Source: SAR92 clade bacterium (GTDB lineage Bacteria > Pseudomonadota > Gammaproteobacteria > Pseudomonadales > Porticoccaceae). From it: 6,609 nt of DNA. The position numbers and the translations under genes were made by a program. The stretch covers positions 1 through 6,609 of the forward strand of contig JABBBF010000113.1 in the NCBI GenBank assembly GCA_018607545.1, read 5' to 3'. Of this stretch, positions 1 through 6,125 are shown one piece after another (position 1 is the stretch's first letter; each line of letters begins with the position of its first letter). A model generated the notes under the pieces. The model did no database searches. It saw nothing but the letters and a program-made list of their open reading frames with translations, and was not told where the DNA came from.

Positions 1-422
1 TAACCAAATATGTCTGGCCCCATATGAAGAAACAGCCAATGGGCCGTATCGTCAATATAGGTTCCATTCACAGTTTGGTCGCCTCCAACTACAAGAGTGC
101 CTACATCACCGCCAAGCATGGATTGATAGGTCTGACTAAAGCCGCCGCCTTGGAAGGTGCCGAGCATGGCATTACCGTCAACGCAGTCTGCCCTGGTTAT
201 GTTAGAACCCCACTAGTCGAAGGGCAGCTGGCCGATCAAGCCAAAAATCTGGGCATCAGTGAAGACGAAGTGCTGAATAATGTCATGTTAAAACCTGCCG
301 CCATCAAGCGGTTGATTGAGCCCAGTGAAGTGGCCGAAATGGTGCGCTATCTGTGTTCCAAAGAGGCAGGTGCGGTAACCGGCGCAGTCTGGTCTATGGA
401 TTTAGGCTGGACTGCACAGTAG
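1..422 (+). CDS. bdhA: D-3-hydroxybutyrate dehydrogenase, SDR family (5'-truncated by window edge)
   Basis: This is the C-terminal part (139 codons, read in frame from base 3) of a short-chain dehydrogenase of about 260 residues; the Rossmann N-terminus lies outside the window. The enzyme family interconverts D-3-hydroxybutyrate and acetoacetate with NAD in the cytoplasm, in ketone-body or polyhydroxybutyrate use. Visible in the fragment are the catalytic Ser (residue 21, in GSIHS), the YxxxK pair (Tyr34, Lys38), the [16 protein letters not shown] segment and the terminal GWTAQ. Aligned by the spacing I recall for the Pseudomonas fragi enzyme, these match Ser142, His144, Lys152, Tyr155, Lys159, Gln196 and Trp257, so the substrate pocket is kept. 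The position of Trp187 is Tyr here. The reading frame is open to base 3, so the ATG at 24 is internal and not the start. A generic SDR is the alternative, but the specificity residues argue for HBDH. Confidence 0.9.
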   Translation, partial: TKYVWPHMKKQPMGRIVNIGSIHSLVASNYKSAYITAKHGLIGLTKAAALEGAEHGITVNAVCPGYVRTPLVEGQLADQAKNLGISEDEVLNNVMLKPAAIKRLIEPSEVAEMVRYLCSKEAGAVTGAVWSMDLGWTAQ

Positions 423-440
423 ATGCTTCTTATAGCCTTT

Positions 441-453
441 TTTAAATCTATTG
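441..453 (+). repeat. Left copy of a 13-bp imperfect direct repeat flanking ietAS
   Basis: TTTAAATCTATTG here matches TTTAAATTTATTG at 4114-4126 in 12 of 13 positions, in the same orientation. The two copies bracket the ietAS cassette on both sides. It could be the footprint of an insertion or recombination event. It is AT-rich and short, so chance is a real alternative. Confidence 0.25.
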
Positions 454-549
454 AAAGGCCAAATCGAGTAGTATCTCCGTAGGCTGTATTAACCCAAATT
501 AATGGCTATTTGAGAACCCATCTTAGCAAGCGCTGGCCATAGTAAAACT

Positions 550-579
550 TTGCCTATTGCTTTAATAATGACCTATAAA
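550..579 (+). promoter_or_regulatory. Candidate sigma70 promoter for ietAS
   Basis: The hexamer TTGCCT (550-555, 4 of 6 to the consensus -35) and TATAAA (574-579, 5 of 6 to the consensus -10) are separated by 18 bp. Transcription would start near 586, giving a leader of about 70 nt before the ietA ATG and placing the three TTGTTCAT repeats inside the leader. No better pair was found by eye between here and 658. The region is AT-rich, so chance matches are likely. Confidence 0.4.
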
Positions 580-595
580 AGACTCTAGGCTTGTT

Positions 596-644
596 TTGTT
601 CATTATTTGGCTATATTGTTCATATAAATGCAAATTTTGTTCAT
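596..644 (+). repeat. Three phased TTGTTCAT direct repeats upstream of ietA (candidate operator)
   Basis: The octamer TTGTTCAT occurs exactly three times, at 596-603, 616-623 and 637-644. The start-to-start distances are 20 and 21 bp, close to two helical turns, so the three copies face the same side of the DNA. The last copy ends 13 bp before the ietA start codon. This geometry is typical of iterated repressor sites. If transcription begins near 586 the repeats also lie in the mRNA leader and could act as RNA. The binding partner is unknown; IetA itself is a candidate because of its HTH-like C-terminus. Confidence 0.55.
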
Positions 645-657
645 CTTTTAGGTCTTT

Positions 658-1773
658 ATGCGTTATATGGATTACTTGCCAACCCTTATTAAAATTGTTG
701 AGAACGGCGCCTCAGCTAACCCTGACAAAGTGGTTTCATATACCCAACTTCTCGCTGACAAGCTACGAGACAGCGGTGAAAAGAAATCCGCTGAAAAGCT
801 ACTTAAAGCTGTTAGCAAAGCTCAGATGTCCAAGGGTTTGGCGCCCACTACTCTAGTGCCGTTAACAGCCCCTGTTGACCGAGATAGCCGGTTATCCCTC
901 TCCGATGAGTCCTACCCTCACCTTAATGATATTGATATCCAGCTGGATGATATGACAGCTGAATCCGTCGAGGAGTTTGTATCCTTTGTGGATAACGCTT
1001 ACGCGTTGTCAGAAGCGGGGGTAGGGATTAGTCCCTCAATGTTGCTCTACGGGCCACCTGGTTGCGGCAAGTCATACTTGGCGCAATATATTGCCGCGCG
1101 ACTGAAGTTACCTCTGTTAACAGCACGCTGTGATGTAATGATGTCTTCATTACTAGGCTCGACAGCGAAAAATATCCGTAACCTGTTCGACCATGCGTCG
1201 AATAGACCCTGTGTACTTTTTTTGGATGAATTTGATGCACTAGCCAAGGCCCGAGATGACCAGCATGAGTTGGGCGAGTTAAAGCGCGTGGTGGTTAGCC
1301 TGTTGCAAAATATAGATGCTATGTCCTCCGATACTGTGGTAATTGCCGCCACGAATCATGACCAATTATTGGATCCAGCTGTGTGGAGACGCTTTGCTTA
1401 CAGGCTAAATCTGCAATTACCCACAGAGAAAATGCGCAACAAATTATTACAACAGTACTTAAAAGGTTATGGCCCTAAAAATTTAAAGCAGCTGGTGGCG
1501 GCTACCGAGGGGATGAGTGGCGCGCTAATCAAGCAGGTCTGTGAAGCAATTTTAAGATTGATGATTATAGATAAGGCCTCAGCTATCAACGAGACCGGTT
1601 TATTGGCCAGAGTTGCAAAGATCCAATATCAGGATATTATTCAATCTGACGATTTTGCTGAGATCAAAATTCGTCAGTTAAAAAATATGGATAGCCAGTT
1701 ATTTACGACGCGAGTTCTCGGGGAAATTTTTTCTATATCTACAGGGAAGATTTCGAAAATACTCAATAGTTAG
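658..1773 (+). CDS. ietA: IetA-like AAA+ ATPase, partner/antitoxin of the S8 protease IetS
   Basis: A 371-residue AAA+ ATPase. A helical N-terminal region (about 1-100) is followed by the ATPase core: Walker A GPPGCGKS (132-139, Lys138), Walker B LFLDEFD (187-193, Asp190/Glu191), sensor 1 Asn233 in AATN, and candidate arginine fingers Arg244/Arg245 in WRRF. A helical lid follows. The last residues (348-370) read like a helix-turn-helix. There is no signal peptide or membrane segment, so it is cytoplasmic. The gene sits 15 bp before a subtilisin-like protease, the order of ietA-ietS on Agrobacterium pTiC58, where the ATPase acts as antitoxin to the protease; homologous pairs also protect against phage. 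Regulation or chaperoning of the protease here is inferred from that family. ATG 658 is preceded by a weak AGG (650-652) 5 nt upstream; ATG 667 in the same frame is an alternative. Confidence 0.82.
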   Translation: MRYMDYLPTLIKIVENGASANPDKVVSYTQLLADKLRDSGEKKSAEKLLKAVSKAQMSKGLAPTTLVPLTAPVDRDSRLSLSDESYPHLNDIDIQLDDMTAESVEEFVSFVDNAYALSEAGVGISPSMLLYGPPGCGKSYLAQYIAARLKLPLLTARCDVMMSSLLGSTAKNIRNLFDHASNRPCVLFLDEFDALAKARDDQHELGELKRVVVSLLQNIDAMSSDTVVIAATNHDQLLDPAVWRRFAYRLNLQLPTEKMRNKLLQQYLKGYGPKNLKQLVAATEGMSGALIKQVCEAILRLMIIDKASAINETGLLARVAKIQYQDIIQSDDFAEIKIRQLKNMDSQLFTTRVLGEIFSISTGKISKILNS

Positions 1774-1788
1774 CCACAGGTATGTGCT

Positions 1789-4071
1789 ATGGAAAAAACG
1801 GATTTTCCAGTTCAAGTTGTTCAAATCAGGGATGCGGACTATCGCCAGTTAACGGTTCGCAATGGTTCCAAAAAAATGTTTGGCGAGGTGGTGGAGCAGA
1901 CCAGGTCTGCTTTAAATACTCAGATTAGTCAGGCATACAACCATTTTTCCACTCAGTGGCAACGCTGGCCCGCCATTCCCGCCGTGGTTAAAGTAATCTT
2001 AAAACGAGAGGCTTTGGCGAAATCTCATCGGCCTCTGTCCTTATTTACACCCAGAACCTGCCCGATTATTGGCAGTCTGGATTTTGGTGAAATTCTGGTT
2101 AGTGCTACCGCCACTGGCTTGCAGCATCTGGCGCATAGAATCGCCACAACAACCGCCAAGACAGCAATTGCCGGTATATCTACTATTGAGTCAATTCAAC
2201 CTTACAGCATCAACGATGGTTTCACAGCCGATGATGCTGGAGCTGTGGAGACTTGGACTCAGGAAAATCGACCATTAAAACTTCACCTTTTTAGTCATAG
2301 TGACACCAGTACTGACGCCAATATAGAAAGCGCCTTGCTAGAGTTGGCTGAAGAACTGGGTATTGAGCTTGAGAAAATTACCTATGGCACCCGGTGTACT
2401 GTATTCAAAACAACAAGTCGTTCAGAAAGAATCGGTGAACTCGCCGACAACTTTATTGGCCTGCAGTCAGTCAACCCTATGCCAGGTTATCGACCCACTG
2501 ATTTGGAGCTACAGATTGCCCCTGTGGGTACGGTTAATGAGAGTTTATTAGCACCACCTGACCCAGATGTTGAGTATCCGACGGTAGGGGTCGTTGACTC
2601 CGGAATTTGTCGAGAGGCAACACATCTGGATCCATGGCTTGTGGGGCGGGAGGAATATGTGCCCCATAAGTTACAGGATAATAGTCACGGCACCATGGTG
2701 GCCGGCCTTATCGCTGGTGCGCGGGCTTTAAATCATGGGGATACCAGGTTTCCGGAAGCCCAGGCAAAAATTCTCGATGTGGCTGTTTTTGAGCGAGATG
2801 CAATATTGTCAGAGGATAGCTTGGTCGCGATTCTATCGGATGTGATTCCAAAATATCCAGAGGTGCATGTTTGGAATTTATCTCTGGCGCTAAGTGGTGC
2901 CACCTCGCCATCGGAATTCTCCGATTTGGCCTGCTTTCTCGATGAATTACATGATCGTTATGGTTGTTTATTTGTTATCTCATCAGGCAATCATCAACTG
3001 CTTCAAGCATGGCCACAGTCAATCGCCTATGAGGGCGATAGAGTTGCCTCGCCAGGGGACTCGATTAGAGCGCTAACCGTGGGTGCCATTGCCAATGCCC
3101 ACAAAAATAACTCTCTATCCCGTACTGAAGAACCTTCACCATTCTCCCGCTGTGGCCCGGGGCCCTGTTTTGTGCCCAAGCCCGAGGTCGCGCACTATGG
3201 CGGCAACTGCACAGCCGAAGGCAACTATGCTCAGACAGGTATCCTGTCGATAGGGCCGCAAAATAGCCTTTGTGAGAGTCTGGGAACCAGTTTTTCCGCG
3301 CCCCTGGTCAGTGCGCAAGCCGCTGCCCTGTGGCAGGCGCTGGATAATCAGGCGTCTGCATGCACCCCTGAGCGTATCAAGGCGCTGTTAATACATTCTG
3401 CACTGCTGCATTCAGATGAGGTCTCCACCAGTACCGTCAATCACTATGGCTTTGGTCGACCTGGTGATGTTATCGACGCTCTATACTGTGATCCCAATGC
3501 TCTCACCCTGATGTTTGAAACAGATCTTCGACATGGCGGCCATGAGTTTGAGCGCTGGCCTTTTCCCATTGCAGATTGCCTGTTAACCAATGATGGCAAA
3601 TTCCGCGGTGAGATGCTGATGACGCTAGCCTATTCGCCACTCACCGATAATCGTTTTAAATCAGAGTACTGCAGAACCAACGTCGAAGTAGGGTTGGGAA
3701 ATTATCGCCAAGAGGAGGATGAGACTGGAGCGATGGCCTATAAATTCAATAGCTTTGTCCCTGCAGCACCCAAAAGTCTGAGTCAGCTTTTTGAAGCACA
3801 TCAAATCGAACATGGATTTAAGTGGTCGCCGGTTAAGGCCTACTACGCCAGATTTCCTCAGGGCAAAGCCTTTGAAAACTGTCGTTTGCGTATGAAAGTA
3901 ACCCGGCGAGCGGAAGAGCTTCCGCCGGAAGAAGCACAAAAAGCAACGCTATTGCTAACCATTAGAGCCAATGCGCCAGATGTGCCCGTTTACAATGATG
4001 CTATTCAATTAATCAACAGGTCAGGTTGGGTATTGGTGGATATTGATCAGCATCTGCGAATTAGAATTTAG
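1789..4071 (+). CDS. ietS: IetS-like subtilisin-family (S8) serine protease, toxin/effector of the IetAS module
   Basis: A 760-residue protein with a central subtilase domain (about 260-555). The catalytic triad is complete: Asp270 in VVDSG, His300 in SHGTMVAG and Ser501 in GTSFSAP. The oxyanion Asn401 is in SSGN, and the family landmarks PFSRCGPG (451-458) and KPEVAHYGG (464-472) are present. The protease should therefore be active. About 260 residues precede the domain and about 200 residues of mostly beta-type sequence follow; I recognise neither as a named domain. There is no signal peptide or propeptide-like secretion signal, so it should act inside the cell, unlike typical secreted subtilisins. 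It follows ietA by 15 bp with AGG (1778-1780) 8 nt before the ATG, which indicates an operon. In the pTiC58 homologue the protease is the toxin; a role in abortive phage defence here is by homology. The target protein cannot be told from sequence. Confidence 0.83.
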   Translation: MEKTDFPVQVVQIRDADYRQLTVRNGSKKMFGEVVEQTRSALNTQISQAYNHFSTQWQRWPAIPAVVKVILKREALAKSHRPLSLFTPRTCPIIGSLDFGEILVSATATGLQHLAHRIATTTAKTAIAGISTIESIQPYSINDGFTADDAGAVETWTQENRPLKLHLFSHSDTSTDANIESALLELAEELGIELEKITYGTRCTVFKTTSRSERIGELADNFIGLQSVNPMPGYRPTDLELQIAPVGTVNESLLAPPDPDVEYPTVGVVDSGICREATHLDPWLVGREEYVPHKLQDNSHGTMVAGLIAGARALNHGDTRFPEAQAKILDVAVFERDAILSEDSLVAILSDVIPKYPEVHVWNLSLALSGATSPSEFSDLACFLDELHDRYGCLFVISSGNHQLLQAWPQSIAYEGDRVASPGDSIRALTVGAIANAHKNNSLSRTEEPSPFSRCGPGPCFVPKPEVAHYGGNCTAEGNYAQTGILSIGPQNSLCESLGTSFSAPLVSAQAAALWQALDNQASACTPERIKALLIHSALLHSDEVSTSTVNHYGFGRPGDVIDALYCDPNALTLMFETDLRHGGHEFERWPFPIADCLLTNDGKFRGEMLMTLAYSPLTDNRFKSEYCRTNVEVGLGNYRQEEDETGAMAYKFNSFVPAAPKSLSQLFEAHQIEHGFKWSPVKAYYARFPQGKAFENCRLRMKVTRRAEELPPEEAQKATLLLTIRANAPDVPVYNDAIQLINRSGWVLVDIDQHLRIRI

Positions 4072-4073
4072 CA

Positions 4074-4102
4074 TTGATCGGCTAAACAAGATTATCTATA
4101 TA
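4074..4102 (+). promoter_or_regulatory. Candidate sigma70 promoter for the ECF sigma operon
   Basis: TTGATC (4074-4079, 4 of 6) and TATATA (4097-4102, 4 of 6) are spaced by 17 bp, starting 3 bp after the ietS stop codon. It would give a leader of about 165 nt before the sigma gene. The stretch is AT-rich, so the match is only suggestive; readthrough from ietAS is the alternative, since I see no convincing terminator after ietS. Confidence 0.33.
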
Positions 4103-4147
4103 AAGAGTGATTATTTAAATTTATTGTTCAGGGGGCGAAAATCTTGT
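4086..4147. repeat. 8-bp perfect inverted repeat, arms 46 bp apart
   Basis: ACAAGATT at 4086-4093 is the exact reverse complement of AATCTTGT at 4140-4147. The arms enclose the -10 of the candidate promoter and the right copy of the 13-bp direct repeat. The 46-bp spacing is too long for a simple terminator and no T-tract follows directly. It may be a pair of operator half-sites, an element end, or chance. Confidence 0.25.
4114..4126 (+). repeat. Right copy of the 13-bp imperfect direct repeat flanking ietAS
   Basis: TTTAAATTTATTG matches the left copy at 441-453 in 12 of 13 positions in the same orientation. The centre ATTTAAAT (4113-4120) is itself palindromic. If both copies mark an insertion, the mobile segment would be about 3.67 kb carrying only ietAS and its leader. 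Confidence 0.25.
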
Positions 4148-4274
4148 CTATTATTTAGGTACGCATTAACGCAAGCGTCATCAAGACGTACGCAGCGCAG
4201 GATTGCGCGGGGGATTCTCAGGATGATCGCAACAGCAGTTCAGGTTGCCACTAATAGATGTAGTCAGAGGCAGT

Positions 4275-4898
4275 ATGGCCGACGATAAAAAACACATCTC
4301 CAGCGATAAATCGGCCTCTATTACCGAGGCATTTCTCAAGCATGAAACTTTTTTAAAGCGATTTATTTCGCGCTTTTTGCCGCGCCCCCATGATATTGAA
4401 GATGTTGTCCAAGAGACCTACTTAAAAGCCTACAGCGCCGAAAAGAAGCGCGCCATACATCAACCCAAAGCTTTCCTGTTTCAGGTGGCTCGCAATACCG
4501 CTTTAAAACAATTAACCAAAAAGTCCAACCAGATCACAGGTTATATTGAGGAAATTGATGCCCCAGAGATCATCAGTGATGAACTCTCCATCGAAGACCA
4601 TGCGATAGCGCGAGAAAAACTCGGCTTGTTTTGCCAGTCGGCACTGGAAATGCCACCTCGATGCCGCCGTGTGTTCCTGATGGCCAAGGTGTATGGTTTC
4701 TCGTATAAAGAGATATCAGCACAGTTGGGTATCTCTGCCAGTGCGGTTGAGAAACATGTTGCCAAAGGCCTGCAGATTTGCAGCGCCTATATGGCTAAGA
4801 TAGAGCAGGAGTCGACTGATCTTGAAGTGACGGCAGCGACGCCAATAAAGGGCAGGGGACGGTACAGCAACACCCCTAAAGTGCGGGACCTATTATGA
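4275..4898 (+). CDS. ECF RNA polymerase sigma factor, FecI type
   Basis: A 207-residue extracytoplasmic-function sigma factor. Region 2 (about 18-85) carries the DIEDVVQETYLKAY core-binding helix (40-53); region 4 (about 118-170) carries the MPPRCRRVFLM segment and the recognition helix-turn-helix YKEISAQLGISASAVEKHV (144-162). A polar tail of about 35 residues follows. The protein directs RNA polymerase to promoters of a transport locus, usually the adjacent TonB-dependent receptor, when released or activated by its FecR partner. The stop overlaps the fecR-like ATG in ATGA, so the two are translationally coupled. ATG 4275 is chosen because AGAGG (4266-4270) lies 4 nt upstream; an in-frame TTG at 4245 would add 10 residues but has no well-placed ribosome site. 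The ligand class (iron siderophore, sugar or other) cannot be told here. Confidence 0.9.
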   Translation: MADDKKHISSDKSASITEAFLKHETFLKRFISRFLPRPHDIEDVVQETYLKAYSAEKKRAIHQPKAFLFQVARNTALKQLTKKSNQITGYIEEIDAPEIISDELSIEDHAIAREKLGLFCQSALEMPPRCRRVFLMAKVYGFSYKEISAQLGISASAVEKHVAKGLQICSAYMAKIEQESTDLEVTAATPIKGRGRYSNTPKVRDLL

Positions 4899-5974
4899 CC
4901 ACGCAATCAGTAGATAGTATCAACAGCCAAGCCTGTGCCTGGATTGCCAAGCTGCATGGCGGCGAGCCCACGCCAAAAACAAAGCAGCAGCTACATAAAT
5001 GGATGGCACAGAGCCCAGCCCACAAGGCTGAAATCAAAAAGGTCGCAAAACTCTGGGGCGAGCTAAATGTGCTGACTGAGTTATCCGTGGCTGCAGAATT
5101 GCCCGCAAAAACCAGTTTGCTTGATCAGTGGGGCAATACCCTTGCATCAATACGTGGTTGGCGTCTTGGAGTTGCCAGTGGCGTATGTGCTGCAATAGTA
5201 GTACTCGCGGTGGTTATTATGCCCGGCTCTTTTATTAACTCCGACCCCAATAGCTATCACACGGCTATCGGAGAGCAGCAGCTGGTAACCCTGAGCGATG
5301 GCTCAACCATATTGCTTAACACCAATAGCCAGGTGCGGGTGGATTATCAGGCGGATTCACGCAATATTTATATGCAGCAAGGTCAGGCCCACTTTGAGGT
5401 AGCCACCAATAAAACCAAGCCATTTAAAGTATATGTAGGCCAGGAGATGGTCCGGGCAGTGGGTACGGCCTTTACGGTTTATATCAATAAACAGCTAGTA
5501 GAGGTAACGGTCACTGAAGGAGTAGTAGAGTTAAATACGCCTGAGCTTAGCAACAGCCCTCCAGCTAGTATTCCTGAGCCTATTGTTAGTAACGGCAAGA
5601 CTGACACAGCCCCAGCCTACAAACCCGTTGGTTTGGCTAGAGCAGGCGAAAACGTCACCATAAATCCCGGTGATAATAAGCTGCCAGATATCCAACCCAT
5701 TGATACCCAGGAACTATCCCGCAAGCTGGCATGGCACCACGGCATGCTACGTTTCTCTGGTGATTCATTACAAGACGTAGTTGCGGAAATAAGCCGTTAC
5801 ACCGATTTAAATATCAAAATCGTCGACCCCAGCATCAGCCAAATGCGCATCGGTGGCTTCTTCAAAGTCGGCGAAACAGACAAGATGTTTGAAGCGCTGG
5901 AAACCAGCTTTGGTATCCAGGTAATTTATGCCGATAACCAGCAGGTACAGCTAATCGCTGCCGCCCCTCAGTAA
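4895..5974 (+). CDS. FecR-family transmembrane anti-sigma/signal transducer
   Basis: A 359-residue inner-membrane protein. The cytoplasmic N-terminus (about 10-60, INSQACAWIAKLHGG through KAEIKKVAKLWGEL) is the FecR N-terminal domain that binds the sigma factor. A single transmembrane helix spans about 91-109. The periplasmic FecR domain covers about 121-214 (LSDGSTILLNTNSQVRV, VRAVGTAFTVY, VTVTEGVVEL). A Pro/Ser-rich linker (about 215-260) leads to a C-terminal STN-like domain from Trp280 to the end (HHGMLRFSGDSLQDVVAEI). The protein relays the state of an outer-membrane receptor to the upstream ECF sigma, as anti-sigma and often also as pro-sigma. The ATG lies inside the sigma gene's last codons (4-bp overlap), with GGGA at 4885-4888 as a weak ribosome site. 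The length is usual for the family. Confidence 0.92.
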   Translation: MTTQSVDSINSQACAWIAKLHGGEPTPKTKQQLHKWMAQSPAHKAEIKKVAKLWGELNVLTELSVAAELPAKTSLLDQWGNTLASIRGWRLGVASGVCAAIVVLAVVIMPGSFINSDPNSYHTAIGEQQLVTLSDGSTILLNTNSQVRVDYQADSRNIYMQQGQAHFEVATNKTKPFKVYVGQEMVRAVGTAFTVYINKQLVEVTVTEGVVELNTPELSNSPPASIPEPIVSNGKTDTAPAYKPVGLARAGENVTINPGDNKLPDIQPIDTQELSRKLAWHHGMLRFSGDSLQDVVAEISRYTDLNIKIVDPSISQMRIGGFFKVGETDKMFEALETSFGIQVIYADNQQVQLIAAAPQ

Positions 5975-5991
5975 GCACTCCCACCATCTAT

Positions 5992-6009
5992 GTGGTCGCC
6001 TGCGGCCAC
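5992..6009 (+). other. GC-rich hairpin between the FecR-like gene and the STN/receptor gene
   Basis: GTGGTCG (5992-5998) pairs with CGGCCAC (6003-6009) across a 4-nt loop, seven pairs including one G-U. It begins 18 bp after the fecR-like stop. The downstream sequence has no real T-run, so it is a poor intrinsic terminator. An attenuator or RNA processing/stability element that sets receptor expression apart from sigma/FecR is a possible role. The rest of the 151-bp gap (to 6125) is A/C-rich and shows nothing I can name. Confidence 0.35.
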
Positions 6010-6125
6010 TTCTGCAACACCCCATATCATCAACTAAACTAATAACAATAACCTTCCAAAACTCACTATCTAAAACACCAGCAAAGTGCCGCAAGAGCAC
6101 TAGGCAAAAGAGGGGCAAATTTTTT

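Noticed and set aside
435..459. GCCTTT...AAAGGC stem as a terminator after bdhA
   Set aside because: Only six pairs around a 13-nt AT-rich loop, with no T-run after it; too weak to call.
596..856. 86-residue open frame overlapping the ietA start
   Set aside because: It runs through the repeats and the ietA 5' end in another frame, with a Cys/aromatic-rich composition unlike a real protein and no ribosome site.
1047..1352. Minus-strand open frames inside ietA and ietS
   Set aside because: They are antisense shadows of strongly supported coding frames, without ribosome sites or recognisable domains.
4126..4130. Fourth TTGTTCA copy near 4124-4130
   Set aside because: It lacks the final T, stands alone and has no phased partner, so it is probably chance.
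4245..4274. TTG at 4245 as the sigma factor start
   Set aside because: CAGG directly abuts the TTG, so spacing is wrong; ATG 4275 has AGAGG 4 nt upstream, and ECF similarity begins well after it.
4072..4274. Fur box or PvdS-type iron-starvation box in front of the sigma gene
   Set aside because: AT-rich stretches here do not match the Fur 19-mer convincingly, and TAAAT at 4116 is not followed by CGT at the proper distance. Iron regulation is not supported by sequence.
4043..4288. 81-residue open frame spanning the ietS end and the following gap, including a short peptide from ATG 4223
   Set aside because: It overlaps the ietS C-terminus and the sigma start; AGG abuts the ATG at 4223 with no spacing, and the peptide has no attenuator-like codon run.
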